Shown here: piece after piece, positions 9,001-17,495 of the stretch | How positions within the stretch are numbered: position 1 is the stretch's first letter | Layout: the number at the start of each line of letters is the position of its first letter | Source of the DNA: Dysgonomonas sp. 25 | GTDB lineage: Bacteria; Bacteroidota; Bacteroidia; Bacteroidales; Dysgonomonadaceae | Direction: 5' to 3' | DNA length: 64,000 nucleotides | Assembly (NCBI RefSeq): GCF_010501075.1 | Contig: NZ_QVMN01000013.1 | Span: forward strand, 1 to 64,000 | Program-made: the position numbers and the translations under genes | Notes under the pieces: generated by a model | Database searches by the model: none | What the model was told of the DNA's origin: nothing | What the model saw: the letters and a program-made list of their open reading frames with translations, nothing else

Positions 9001-11304
9001 CTACAACTTAATCTTCACCGAAGCACCCCAACGGGCAGGCCTGCCTTGTTGCCCGAAGTAGTTACGGCTCGATTCGAATACGAATGCGTTATATTCCCTA
9101 TCAAGGACGTTCTTACCCCAAAGCTCGAGGGCGAAGATGCCTTTCTCGAAACCTATCTGCGCATTGAGTGTACCATAGAAGCCCTGCGACATGGTGTTCG
9201 ATTCTTCCCAATAAACTTTGCCCACACCGGCGTAGTTGACATCCAACGTCACCCTGTCTATTACAGGACAGTTCTTGGTATCGTAAGAAAGGTTCCCTCC
9301 TACACTGAACGTAGAGCGCGGAGCAAACGGTATATAGTTGTGCGAGAAGTCGCCTTCGTCGGTCACGTACTTGCGGAACTTAGCATCGGCAAAGCCATAG
9401 TTACCATACAGGAAGAAGCCTGTACACGGGCGGGCTTTCAGTCCTACCTCGAACCCTTTACTCACTGCCTTCCCTCCGTTGGCAATCATACGCCCGCCAC
9501 CGCTGGCAACGAACTTCGTCAACTGCACATCTTTGACATCCATATAGAAAGCCGAATAGTTGATAGACAAAGCGTTATCGAACAGGCTTTGCTGCCCCCC
9601 AAACTCGTAGCTCCAACTCAATTCGGGCTTGTAAGATATACGCTCGTTGGTCGGCGGCAAGTCCTTCAAGGCATTCAGCATATTCTGCACGGCAGGCGGC
9701 AACATCGGCAGCATAGCCGGAGGCATCTGGTCGAACATGTTCACAATCAGCGCTTCCTGCAACAAATCGGCAAACATCTGTATGTTGTGTCCTCCTGCCT
9801 TATATCCGCGCGAAGCCGAGACATACACATGCGAATTGGGATCTATCTGGTATTTTAAAACTGCCTTGGGCAGGAATTCCAGATAGTCGTCCGAAGCTTC
9901 CCCTTTAATAACAGGCTCTGCCGTAAAAGGTAAGGAGATTGGCGGACGAGGAGCGACCACGAAATTCGCTGTCGTGTATGAGTTGTATTTCAACTTAGTC
10001 TTTTCATAATCGAGCCTTACGCCTAAGGTTGCCGATAACCCTTTTACACCCAAATCGTTGAAGGTAGACTGATGAAAAACAGCTGCTCCGTAGGTGGGAC
10101 GCTTATAATTACCGTCCAAATCTATCTGGCTGTCGGTGAAACTGATAGGCGCACCTACTGCCGTCATCTGGGCATTGAGTATATTGTTTATTCCGTCCTG
10201 CATCATATACACGGGCGGGGTGGTGTGCAGGTAATCGTAGAAGCCGAACACGCCTGCCGACCATTGATACCACGAATCCGAAGCGGATTTGATGGTAACT
10301 TCCTGACTGAGCGAGCTTTCTTTCTGCCGCTGGTTTATCTGAAAGACCGAAAGAGGCGTATAGTCCTGATCCATATTCATTTCGTCGTTCAGGTATTGAT
10401 ATCCGGTAGTAGAGTTAATCTCATAACCTTCGCCCGCATATCTTAGCGCCAACCCGTTGGTAAAGAGCTTACGCTTGTAGTAACCGTCGGAGTTGTAGTC
10501 GATTTCGTCGCTTGCAAGCTCCTTATATGGGAAAGCTCCTTGATCGATATAGTCGAAATTGGTCGACAGGGTTGCCGAGAAACGGGTATTGGGCTGCCAG
10601 ACGAATTTCACACGCCCGCCGGCATCTTTCAGGTCGTCGACTTTCTTACCGTCAAACTTGTTGCGGAAGTACCCGTCATTCTGATTGTAATAGGCTCCCA
10701 CCGAAATCCCGGTCGTCTTACTCAAACGGCGATAATGCGAACCCGATGCCGAAAATTGCCCGTGGCTACCTCCTCCCAAACGAAGCGTTGTTCCCTCATA
10801 AGTAAGAGGCGAATAGGTATAGATATTGATAATACCGCCCATCGCATTGCGCCCGTAAAGCGTAGCCTGCGTTCCGCGAAGCACCTCAACACGCTGTATA
10901 TCATACAGTTCGTTATCGAACGAAGTGGTGTTGAAATATGGGATATTATCGACATACATACTCACTGTCTGAAAGCCCGAACGTGCCCCGATACCCCGTA
11001 TATAGAGCGGTGCCGTCATCTTGGAGCCATAGTCGGCAACAAAATAATTGGGCACAATGGCACTCAGGTCTTTGAACGAGGTCACCTGTAACCCTTCGAG
11101 GTTCTTTTGCGAGAAGATCGAGACCGATGCCGGCAGCGATTTCAAGCTGTTCGTTTCCTTCGTGGTGGAAAGGATAACAATATCGTTCTTCAATTCGGTA
11201 TAGAGTGTATCCGGTTTGGCAGGATCAGGATTTCCATCTCCTTCGTGTGCCCACAATGCTACCGATAAAAATGAGGCAGACAAACAAATAAGTAGCTTCT
11301 TCAT
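9001..11304 (-). CDS. TonB-dependent outer-membrane receptor
   Basis: 767 residues after choosing the start at MKKLLICLSA, which begins a signal peptide ending near LWAHE; a longer frame to 11430 has no start signal support. A plug domain (SLPASVSIFSQKNLEGLQV, IYIRGIG-like LYIRGIGARSG, VEVLRGTQATLYGRNAMGGI) is followed by a 22-strand-type beta-barrel ending in the aromatic-rich RWGASVKIKL. It lacks the SusC-type N-terminal regulatory domain, so it is more like siderophore/cofactor receptors than glycan SusC proteins. Substrate not identifiable; no partner genes adjoin it. Confidence 0.9.
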   Translation of the reverse strand: MKKLLICLSASFLSVALWAHEGDGNPDPAKPDTLYTELKNDIVILSTTKETNSLKSLPASVSIFSQKNLEGLQVTSFKDLSAIVPNYFVADYGSKMTAPLYIRGIGARSGFQTVSMYVDNIPYFNTTSFDNELYDIQRVEVLRGTQATLYGRNAMGGIINIYTYSPLTYEGTTLRLGGGSHGQFSASGSHYRRLSKTTGISVGAYYNQNDGYFRNKFDGKKVDDLKDAGGRVKFVWQPNTRFSATLSTNFDYIDQGAFPYKELASDEIDYNSDGYYKRKLFTNGLALRYAGEGYEINSTTGYQYLNDEMNMDQDYTPLSVFQINQRQKESSLSQEVTIKSASDSWYQWSAGVFGFYDYLHTTPPVYMMQDGINNILNAQMTAVGAPISFTDSQIDLDGNYKRPTYGAAVFHQSTFNDLGVKGLSATLGVRLDYEKTKLKYNSYTTANFVVAPRPPISLPFTAEPVIKGEASDDYLEFLPKAVLKYQIDPNSHVYVSASRGYKAGGHNIQMFADLLQEALIVNMFDQMPPAMLPMLPPAVQNMLNALKDLPPTNERISYKPELSWSYEFGGQQSLFDNALSINYSAFYMDVKDVQLTKFVASGGGRMIANGGKAVSKGFEVGLKARPCTGFFLYGNYGFADAKFRKYVTDEGDFSHNYIPFAPRSTFSVGGNLSYDTKNCPVIDRVTLDVNYAGVGKVYWEESNTMSQGFYGTLNAQIGFEKGIFALELWGKNVLDREYNAFVFESSRNYFGQQGRPARWGASVKIKL

Positions 11305-11761
11305 AGAATTCAAGTTGATCTTTACAAAATTTATGTTGCAAAGAAACTTCAATTTCGCCTGCCTGTCAATCACTACATGTAGTGATTTTGCCCCCCAAAA
11401 AGCCTCTAAAGTGTCGCTTTCTTGTACCACTTTTTATACCAGTAGCTACTTTCTTTTTGTGCTTATTATGAGCACTTTAAGAATAAAAGACATACAAAAA
11501 GTATATCTTTTTTGTGCATTTTTTAGTGTGGTTACTTTTTCATTATTTAACCGCGAAGGACTCAAAGATTCTACACTAAAGGCACAAAGTAAAAGAACGA
11601 TTCTGCCATGCCGAGCGGATGCGAGGCATACCGACCCAACTTTGAACAGCGCAAAGCGTAACGAGCTCCCTCGCATCCGCCCGGGATGACAAAGAACACA
11701 AGGAAACAGCCCTCACGGACTACTTCCTTGTATAGATAATTTATTTGATAACTGATTTACG
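11305..11761. other. Gene-free stretch: receptor leader and cassette 2 tail
   Basis: 11305-11541 is unique AT-rich leader DNA of the receptor with no recognisable box. 11542-11761 is the cassette 2 downstream repeat, with ccgcgaaggactcaaagatt, cttttactttgtgcc (inverted) and an imperfect palindrome around gagcggatgcgagg / catccgcccggg. No gene seen. Confidence 0.6.
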
Positions 11762-12997
11762 CTAATCCTTTTTGCAACGCACACTATAGAAATAGTCACG
11801 ACCGTAGTAGCCCCGGAACACTTGTGCGTAGCCATTGCTGATGGTCCGAGCCCATGCATTGCTGCCGTAGACGGCACTCGTTGACCAGAAGCTCCCATAG
11901 TTGCCGTAAATGGAGACGCTATTGAGGTAGGTGCGGCCCGCAAGCACTGCGTTGAAACCACCCTGTGTCGTAGAGAAGCTCTTGCCGTTGGGAGAGCCGT
12001 AGCTATGGCCCGGTAGCTCACACTCGCTCTTCATTGCCTCACCATGGATAGTGCCACGCCAGCCTGCTGCCGGAGTACTTGTGCCTGTTTCCCATGTAGA
12101 AGACCACGTACTGTTAGCCGTAGCAGAATAGCTGGAAGCATGCTCGGTGAGTTCCTTTTCCAATGCATTCCATTCACGGTCGGTAGGTACATGCCAGTTG
12201 GGTGGACAAATGCCCCGGATCTTGCCATTTTTGGCTCCTGCAATTGTTTCTTTTTTGACCTCTACTTCATCAGCACCGGGAACAATACCCGCTACCTGAC
12301 CCTGGTCTACTATCTCGCTATTTTCGCCGTTAGTTGCAGCAGACCAGTTATAGAATAGTCCAGCCCGTGAATCCCAGTCGGCCTCAGCTTGAGTAGCATT
12401 GTATGTCCCACCTGTACCGGTTGGTCCTTTCCAAGGATAAGACCAGTGTTTGGCAGTATAAGAATTCACTGCCGTATGGGTAAACCCCGTAAAGCCGGCA
12501 TCGGTGTTGTTGGGAATATAGCGCAGGTTCTCCAGCATCCAGTCGCCGGCGGTACTTCCGAAGTTACGGGCTAAGTAAACCTGATTGTCGCGAGGGTCAA
12601 TAACTTCGTAAACAGCAGCAGAGGTGCTTCCTTTCTTCCCAAGGAATTGCCACTGTTCACCATCGAAGACGTAAAGCCCCTCGTGGATAGGCTCAACAGC
12701 GCAATGGTCACTTTCTTTGGTATTATAAACAGCCAGTGCCGTATGGTCCGCCAGCACCCAATTGCCTGTCCCGCCGATAGATGCCGATAGTTCAGCAGGA
12801 GTAGTGGGTTTTAAGTTAGTTAGTTCTACGCGAGGCATTTTCAATCCGCGGGTAGTTGTTGCACCTTCGGTCAGGTCCAATAGTGCCCCCACCCGTGGTG
12901 GTGTATTGCTTCCGATAGTCACCTGCCCATGTAGGCTGATTGTTGTTGTTAAGAAGGCTAATATCAAGATAGCCTGTGTCAAGATTGTTCTTTTCAT
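11762..12997 (-). CDS. Secreted FISUMP-domain protein (paralogue 2)
   Basis: 411 residues with signal peptide (MKRTILTQAILILAF..., cleavage near LHGQ), VTIGSNTPP...GALLDLTEG segment and C-terminal FISUMP domain (GICPPNWHVPTDREWNALE, ending SVRCKKD). Compared with paralogue 1, the first about 45 codons are diverged, the next about 375 bp are almost identical, then a short patch after FTGFTHTA differs. A second conserved block around EVEVKKETIAGAKNGKIRG follows, and the last about 50 residues before SVRCKKD vary sharply. Many variable codons end in C or T. Probably exported; function unknown. Confidence 0.85.
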   Translation of the reverse strand: MKRTILTQAILILAFLTTTISLHGQVTIGSNTPPRVGALLDLTEGATTTRGLKMPRVELTNLKPTTPAELSASIGGTGNWVLADHTALAVYNTKESDHCAVEPIHEGLYVFDGEQWQFLGKKGSTSAAVYEVIDPRDNQVYLARNFGSTAGDWMLENLRYIPNNTDAGFTGFTHTAVNSYTAKHWSYPWKGPTGTGGTYNATQAEADWDSRAGLFYNWSAATNGENSEIVDQGQVAGIVPGADEVEVKKETIAGAKNGKIRGICPPNWHVPTDREWNALEKELTEHASSYSATANSTWSSTWETGTSTPAAGWRGTIHGEAMKSECELPGHSYGSPNGKSFSTTQGGFNAVLAGRTYLNSVSIYGNYGSFWSTSAVYGSNAWARTISNGYAQVFRGYYGRDYFYSVRCKKD

Positions 12998-13705
12998 AAT
13001 AAAAAATAATTAGTTAATATGATAATGAGATAATGTGATGATATGTAGCTTTTAGCCGTTAGCTGATAGCTGTTAGCACTGTCATGCTGAGCGAAAGCGA
13101 GGGTTCTCGTTATAGCTTTGTAGGGGGCAATAAATATTGCCCCGTATATGTCGGATATTGCGGGCGAATATTTATTGGCTCGCCTACGCTTCGCCGAACG
13201 ATGTTTCGCCCCTACATGTATTTCATTGTTGACTGTTGACTGATAACTGTTAACTGAAAGATTGCCCCTCGCTCCCCCTCTTGTGGAGGGGGCTGGGGGG
13301 AGGTAGGTACGGCTGTCACAGCCAGAAATACCCCTGACATTAACACAAGCATATTTTTTAGTAGACGAGTTACAAGTTACAAGTGACGAGTAGGGGCAAA
13401 GCCATGCAGCAGTTCGCAAGTTATCTCTTGTAACTCGTAACTGTGCGAAGCACGAAGTAACTGCCCGTAGGGCGAAGTAACTTTTTTTTCTAAAATTCTT
13501 ATATGAAAATTTGGATAATCGCCCGAAAAACGTTATATTACGTGTGTGTGTGTGTGTGTGTGTGTCTATTATCTCACCAATGAACATATTGATAAGACGA
13601 AAGTTGAATAGAAAAATAAGGCGTTTTTGTTCCATTATCCGTATAGATATTAACCCCGTTACATTTGACAAAGAAAGGGATATTTTTCGTATTAAAAAAG
13701 AAAAA
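12998..13705 (-). repeat. Gene-free cassette 2 leader
   Basis: No credible gene. Includes a palindromic element around 13121-13217 (gtagggggcaataaatattg to cgcccctacat), a cccctcttgtggaggggg block near 13275-13300, and ttacaagttac repeats near 13370-13470. The (GT)12 tract and the conserved outer module follow. A frame reading through it encodes repeat-derived sequence with a poly-Thr-His run and is not accepted as a gene. Confidence 0.7.
13542..13565. repeat. (GT)12 microsatellite, cassette copy 2
   Basis: Twelve GT units, 545 bp upstream of paralogue 2, flanked by the same sequences as the tracts in copies 1 and 3. Confidence 0.9.
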
Positions 13706-14188
13706 TCAGATCTTTTGTTTGATTTCTTCCAGCAATCCGGCACAAGCGTCCTCCAATAGATCGAGTACCAACTCGAAGCCATCCGAACCGCTATAATAAG
13801 GATCGGGAATATGATCGTACTTATATTTGCGTGAAAAATCGACCATTCTGTGCACTTTCTTCTCCGATTCGAGGTCGGGAGCCAGCCGCATAATATTGTC
13901 ATAATTGCTATCGTCCATAGCGATTATCATATCGAACTGATCGAAATCGACCGCCAGAAATTTGCGCGAAATGGAATCGAATTTATATCCCCGTCGCGCT
14001 CCATGCTGGCGCATACGGTAGTCGGGCAGCTCGCCGTTATGATAGCCTGCCGTTCCTGCCGAATCTACTTTTATACGGTTTTGTAGACCTTCTTTCTTCA
14101 CCATATCGGCAAAAATACCTTCCGCCGCAGGAGAACGGCAAATATTTCCAAGGCAAACGAATAACACTTTATATTCTTTTTCTTCCAT
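13706..14188 (-). CDS. Low-molecular-weight protein-tyrosine phosphatase
   Basis: 160 residues from the ATG at 14188, which places the catalytic P-loop CLGNICRS (Cx5R, Cys12 and Arg18) near the N-terminus as usual for the family. The general-acid loop DPYYSG has Asp129. Such enzymes dephosphorylate phosphotyrosine proteins or small aryl phosphates in the cytoplasm. Not linked here to capsule kinases. A TATCTTTG box lies 25 bp upstream of this start, supporting it over the longer frame to 14236. The upstream gene mdh ends in its own terminator, so it is probably monocistronic. Confidence 0.92.
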   Translation of the reverse strand: MEEKEYKVLFVCLGNICRSPAAEGIFADMVKKEGLQNRIKVDSAGTAGYHNGELPDYRMRQHGARRGYKFDSISRKFLAVDFDQFDMIIAMDDSNYDNIMRLAPDLESEKKVHRMVDFSRKYKYDHIPDPYYSGSDGFELVLDLLEDACAGLLEEIKQKI

Positions 14189-14212
14189 AGCTGGTCGGGT
14201 TGTTTTATTCTG

Positions 14213-14220
14213 CAAAGATA
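14213..14220 (-). promoter_or_regulatory. Putative -7 box for the phosphatase
   Basis: TATCTTTG fits TAnnTTTG and lies between the mdh terminator and the phosphatase start. Confidence 0.5.
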
Positions 14221-14232
14221 CTAAAATGCGCG

Positions 14233-14269
14233 TCAAAAAAAGAAAAAGGAACTCGTGGTTGAGTTCCTT
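14233..14269 (-). terminator. Rho-independent terminator of mdh
   Basis: On the - strand AAGGAACTC, a 6-nt loop and GAGTTCCTT form a perfect 9-bp stem followed by TTTTTCTTTTTTT, starting about 16 nt after the mdh stop codon. Confidence 0.85.
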
Positions 14270-14284
14270 CTCTTGTAATTATGA

Positions 14285-15286
14285 TTATTTCAAATGCTCA
14301 TTGATAGCATTCCATTTGTTGACGGGAGGAATAACAGACGACGCAATAAGCTCATCCCTTAGTTTACACAAGTGCATGTAACTCTCCCGTAAAGCTTTGT
14401 TTTCCGCTTCCGTTCCTTTCGCCTCTTTATAATGAACTCCGGTCGTATCCAACGATGTTTCCATCGCCATCATAATATTGGAATACTCATTATTAGACAC
14501 ATATACGCCAACCGGCCAGTCGAATTTGTCGCCTCCCATCACAGCCTGTATCATTTCCAGCGAAAGATATGCCGGGCTTTGGAAAGAAGATCGTCCGCGC
14601 AATTCTATAATCCTTTTACCTCCTTGAATCACCTTTTGCTTTATGTCTTCCCATTGCTCTGTTGTCAGTTCGGGCGTACCGATCAAGGCATTCAATGGTT
14701 TGCCATCGACGGTTGTTGTGGAAGAAAACACAGCCATCTGTTCGCCATGGCCTCCGTAGGTCCGGCAATTGAGCACTTTATCGGGATGAATATTGAAATG
14801 TTTGGCCAGCTCGTTTCTCAACCTTGTACTATCCAATGCTGCAAGCGTCGAAACTTGAGAAGGTTTCAATCCCGAATATAACAACACCAGCAGCCCTGTA
14901 ATATCCGCCGGATTGAAAATGACAACAACATGCTTCACGTCAGGGCAATATTGCTTCACATCTTTCCCGAACTGGATAGCTACTTCGGCATTTCCTTTGA
15001 GCAGATCCTCCCGTGTCATGCCTTCTTTACGTGCCGCTCCGCCCGAAGTTATAATATATTTGCTCCCGCGGAGGGCTTCGGCGATATTATCGGTATAGGT
15101 AATCGTCACGCCTTTGAAGCCGCACTGCAGCAGTTCTTCCGCTACTCCTTCCAGCCCTTTGGCATAGGGGTCGTATAAGCAAATGTTAGAAGACAGGCCC
15201 ATCAGGATAGCCGATTGAGCCATATTGGAACCAATCATTCCGGCAGCTCCGACAATTGTCAGTTTTTCAGATGTAAGAGTTTTCAT
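14285..15286 (-). CDS. mdh: Malate dehydrogenase (LDH/MDH superfamily)
   Basis: 333 residues. N-terminal Rossmann motif GAAGMIGSNMAQ (NAD-binding), substrate-binding Arg in a LDSTRLRNELAKHF segment, and the catalytic histidine in TYGGHGEQM. Sequence style and length match the Bacteroidales malate dehydrogenases, which interconvert malate and oxaloacetate in the cytosol (reductive arm of the TCA pathway toward succinate). A TACATTTG box lies upstream and a strong terminator downstream, so it is likely a single-gene unit. Lactate dehydrogenase activity is a less likely alternative. Confidence 0.88.
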   Translation of the reverse strand: MKTLTSEKLTIVGAAGMIGSNMAQSAILMGLSSNICLYDPYAKGLEGVAEELLQCGFKGVTITYTDNIAEALRGSKYIITSGGAARKEGMTREDLLKGNAEVAIQFGKDVKQYCPDVKHVVVIFNPADITGLLVLLYSGLKPSQVSTLAALDSTRLRNELAKHFNIHPDKVLNCRTYGGHGEQMAVFSSTTTVDGKPLNALIGTPELTTEQWEDIKQKVIQGGKRIIELRGRSSFQSPAYLSLEMIQAVMGGDKFDWPVGVYVSNNEYSNIMMAMETSLDTTGVHYKEAKGTEAENKALRESYMHLCKLRDELIASSVIPPVNKWNAINEHLK

Positions 15287-15309
15287 ATCTTTATTTTTTT
15301 TATTGATTA

Positions 15310-15317
15310 CAAATGTA
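15310..15317 (-). promoter_or_regulatory. Putative -7 box for mdh
   Basis: TACATTTG fits TAnnTTTG, 23 bp upstream of the mdh ATG. Confidence 0.5.
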
Positions 15318-15417
15318 CTTAATTGATGGGCAGGTTATCTTGCTAAAATAGTTATGCCTCATAACAAATAATTATTGCCCATCCGTCAGGATGCTGCCCT
15401 TTTAATGAAACAAAGAA

Positions 15418-16308
15418 TCAACTCTTGTTGTTCAGGCAAAAATCGATAAACATGTCTATCAGTCCGTTTTGTTGCCCTTGAGGGTATATGAAATTGAAGG
15501 TACGGGTAATATCGAGCCCTTCGATGTCTATTATCTGAAATTCATTGTGCACAATCTCTTTACTTATGGCATGGATAGAAACAAAGCCGAGGCAATCGGC
15601 ATTTTTCAGGAAAGCTTTGATACTCTCGGTGCTACCCAGATGCATTTTCACCTGCAAATCTTTCAGCTTTATTTTATGTTTTTGTAATTCGCTTTCGAGG
15701 ACATCCAAACTGCCCGAACCGGTCTCGCGCAGGACAAGCGGAATTGCTTTCAGCTCGTCCAGTGTGATTTGCGCCCGTTGCGCAATGGGTTGGGAGGTAT
15801 GCGCCACAGCCACTATCTCATCTTCCATGAAAGGAATATATTTAAACTCCTTGATGCCGGGATTTCCCTCAACGATTCCCAAGTCGATCTCGTGAAGCGA
15901 TAAATCTTTCTCTACGTTCATCGTGTTATTGTTGAACAGCAGCATTTCGATATCCGGATATTCCCGGTTGAAACGAGCTAATAAAGCAGGCAATACATAT
16001 TGCTCGATAGTTGTGCTCGCACCGATTTTCAATCTCCCGGAGAGCGAATTTCTTAACAGTCCTATTTCATATTCCAATTTCTGGTATTCATCGATAGCGC
16101 GTTCAGCATACTGCAATAATATTTTCCCTGCATCGGTCAGCGATATGCCACTTTGATTCCTATCGAACAGCTTGACACCCAACGAGTTTTCGAGTTCCTT
16201 TATATTGTTGGTTACGGCAGGTTGCGTGATATGCAATGCTTTTGATGCTTTTGTAAAACTCAGATGTACTGCAACCGAATGAAAGACTTCTATCCTGAAA
16301 TTGAACAT
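15418..16308 (-). CDS. LysR-family transcriptional regulator
   Basis: 296 residues from ATG 16308, giving a winged HTH at the N-terminus (FHSVAVHLSFTKASKALHIT...QPAVTNNIKELENSLG) and a C-terminal substrate-binding domain (residues about 90-290). The longer frame to 16446 adds a hydrophobic stretch not expected in LysR proteins. It is divergent from the YeiH-type exporter 150 bp away, the classic layout for a LysR regulator and its target. It may respond to a sulfur compound, but the ligand cannot be read from sequence. Confidence 0.9.
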   Translation of the reverse strand: MFNFRIEVFHSVAVHLSFTKASKALHITQPAVTNNIKELENSLGVKLFDRNQSGISLTDAGKILLQYAERAIDEYQKLEYEIGLLRNSLSGRLKIGASTTIEQYVLPALLARFNREYPDIEMLLFNNNTMNVEKDLSLHEIDLGIVEGNPGIKEFKYIPFMEDEIVAVAHTSQPIAQRAQITLDELKAIPLVLRETGSGSLDVLESELQKHKIKLKDLQVKMHLGSTESIKAFLKNADCLGFVSIHAISKEIVHNEFQIIDIEGLDITRTFNFIYPQGQQNGLIDMFIDFCLNNKS

Positions 16309-16429
16309 GATGAGGTTAAATATGTTTATTAACAATGAGACAGCTAAGGTAACAAAACTCCTTGCTTCCTCATAACTTTTGCTTATGAAGCATAAAAATA
16401 AAAAAGCAACAACAAGCAGAAATACACTG

Positions 16430-16437
16430 TAATTTTG
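16430..16437 (+). promoter_or_regulatory. Putative -7 box for the YeiH-type exporter
   Basis: TAATTTTG fits TAnnTTTG and ends 20 bp before the exporter ATG, inside the divergent intergenic region with the LysR gene. Confidence 0.4.
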
Positions 16438-16457
16438 AACAACCAAATAAAAAGAAT

Positions 16458-17486
16458 ATGACCGAGAAAAAGAATATACACACTATACATGGTGTTTTGT
16501 TTGTCGCTTTGTTTGCCTGTGCAGCATTCTATATATCCGACTTTCAGGCACTGAAGTATCTGTCCTTCAGTCCCCTCATCATCGGAATCATAGTGGGGAT
16601 GATATACGGCAACACCTTGAAAAAGAATATGCCCGAAGAGTGGCTTCCCGGCATAACTTTCTCGTCGAAAAAGCTTCTCCGGCTGGCTATTATCCTATAC
16701 GGATTCCGGCTGACTTTCCAGAATGTGGTATCTGTTGGGCTGTCAGCTATTGTAATAGATATTATCATTATCACGGGTACTTTAGTATTAGGATTGTTAC
16801 TCGGAAAATTATTGAAGATAGATAAAGAAATCGCCCTGCTGACCAGCACGGGTAGTGCTATTTGCGGGGCTGCCGCCATTCTGGGGATGGAGCCGGTATT
16901 GAATAATAAGCCTCACAAAACGGCTGTTGCAGTATCTACCGTTGTCATTTTCGGTACCATAGCGATGTTTCTATACCCGATATTGTTTCGTAATGGAGTA
17001 TTGGATCTCACACCCGATCAATGGGGATTATACACAGGTGCTACGGTACACGAGGTTGCACACGTGGTAGGAGCAGGAAATGCGATGGGAGAAAGCATCT
17101 CGGAAGTGGCTATCATCGTGAAAATGATACGGGTCATCTTTCTGGCTCCTGTGCTGCTTATCTGTGCGCTCATCATCGCACGGCAGGCAAAGCTGGCAGG
17201 AGGAAAGGGTTCGGGTACGGTCAAAATAACCATTCCGTGGTTTGCTTTCGGATTTATTGCCGTCATCGGGTTCAATTCGCTCGATTTGCTTCCTCAAAGT
17301 GTTGTAGACGCCATCAATTATATCGATACATTCTTGCTGACAATGGCGATGACTGCCCTTGGAATGGAAACCCATCTGAAGAAATTTAAGGAAGCAGGAG
17401 CCAAACCTTTCCTGCTGGCTTTTATCCTATTTGTATGGCTGATGGTAGGTGGTTATTTCATCGTTAAATACATCCCTTTGTTTTAA
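16458..17486 (+). CDS. YeiH/UPF0324 family putative exporter
   Basis: 342-residue integral membrane protein with about ten hydrophobic segments. Family signatures seen: SFSPLIIGIIVGMIYGN near residue 40, STGSAICGAAAILGMEPV, GATVHEVAHVVGAGNAMG, and the late ALGMETHLKKFKEAGAKPFLL. YeiH-like proteins are often annotated as putative sulfate exporters, and their genes are often paired with a divergent LysR regulator, as here. Transport activity and substrate are not shown by sequence. Confidence 0.85.
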   Translation: MTEKKNIHTIHGVLFVALFACAAFYISDFQALKYLSFSPLIIGIIVGMIYGNTLKKNMPEEWLPGITFSSKKLLRLAIILYGFRLTFQNVVSVGLSAIVIDIIIITGTLVLGLLLGKLLKIDKEIALLTSTGSAICGAAAILGMEPVLNNKPHKTAVAVSTVVIFGTIAMFLYPILFRNGVLDLTPDQWGLYTGATVHEVAHVVGAGNAMGESISEVAIIVKMIRVIFLAPVLLICALIIARQAKLAGGKGSGTVKITIPWFAFGFIAVIGFNSLDLLPQSVVDAINYIDTFLLTMAMTALGMETHLKKFKEAGAKPFLLAFILFVWLMVGGYFIVKYIPLF

Positions 17487-17495
17487 AATATTCCC

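Larger units (their letters stand above)
11542..13687 (-). repeat. FISUMP cassette copy 2 (inverted)
   Basis: Same order as copies 1 and 3 but on the - strand: downstream repeats, FISUMP gene, G/C-rich palindromic leader, the aaaatttggataatcgcccg block, (GT)12, and a conserved module of about 120 bp that starts ctattatctcaccaatgaac and ends catttgacaaagaaagggat. It sits between the TonB receptor and the phosphatase gene. Confidence 0.8.

Noticed and set aside
12994-13902. Long - strand frame spanning the cassette 2 leader
   Set aside because: It crosses (GT)12, palindromes and the phosphatase gene in another frame; only its short conserved segment near 13570-13650 deserved a note.
15418-16446. 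Longer LysR start at 16446
   Set aside because: Adds a hydrophobic stretch before the HTH, which is not typical; ATG 16308 gives the normal architecture.
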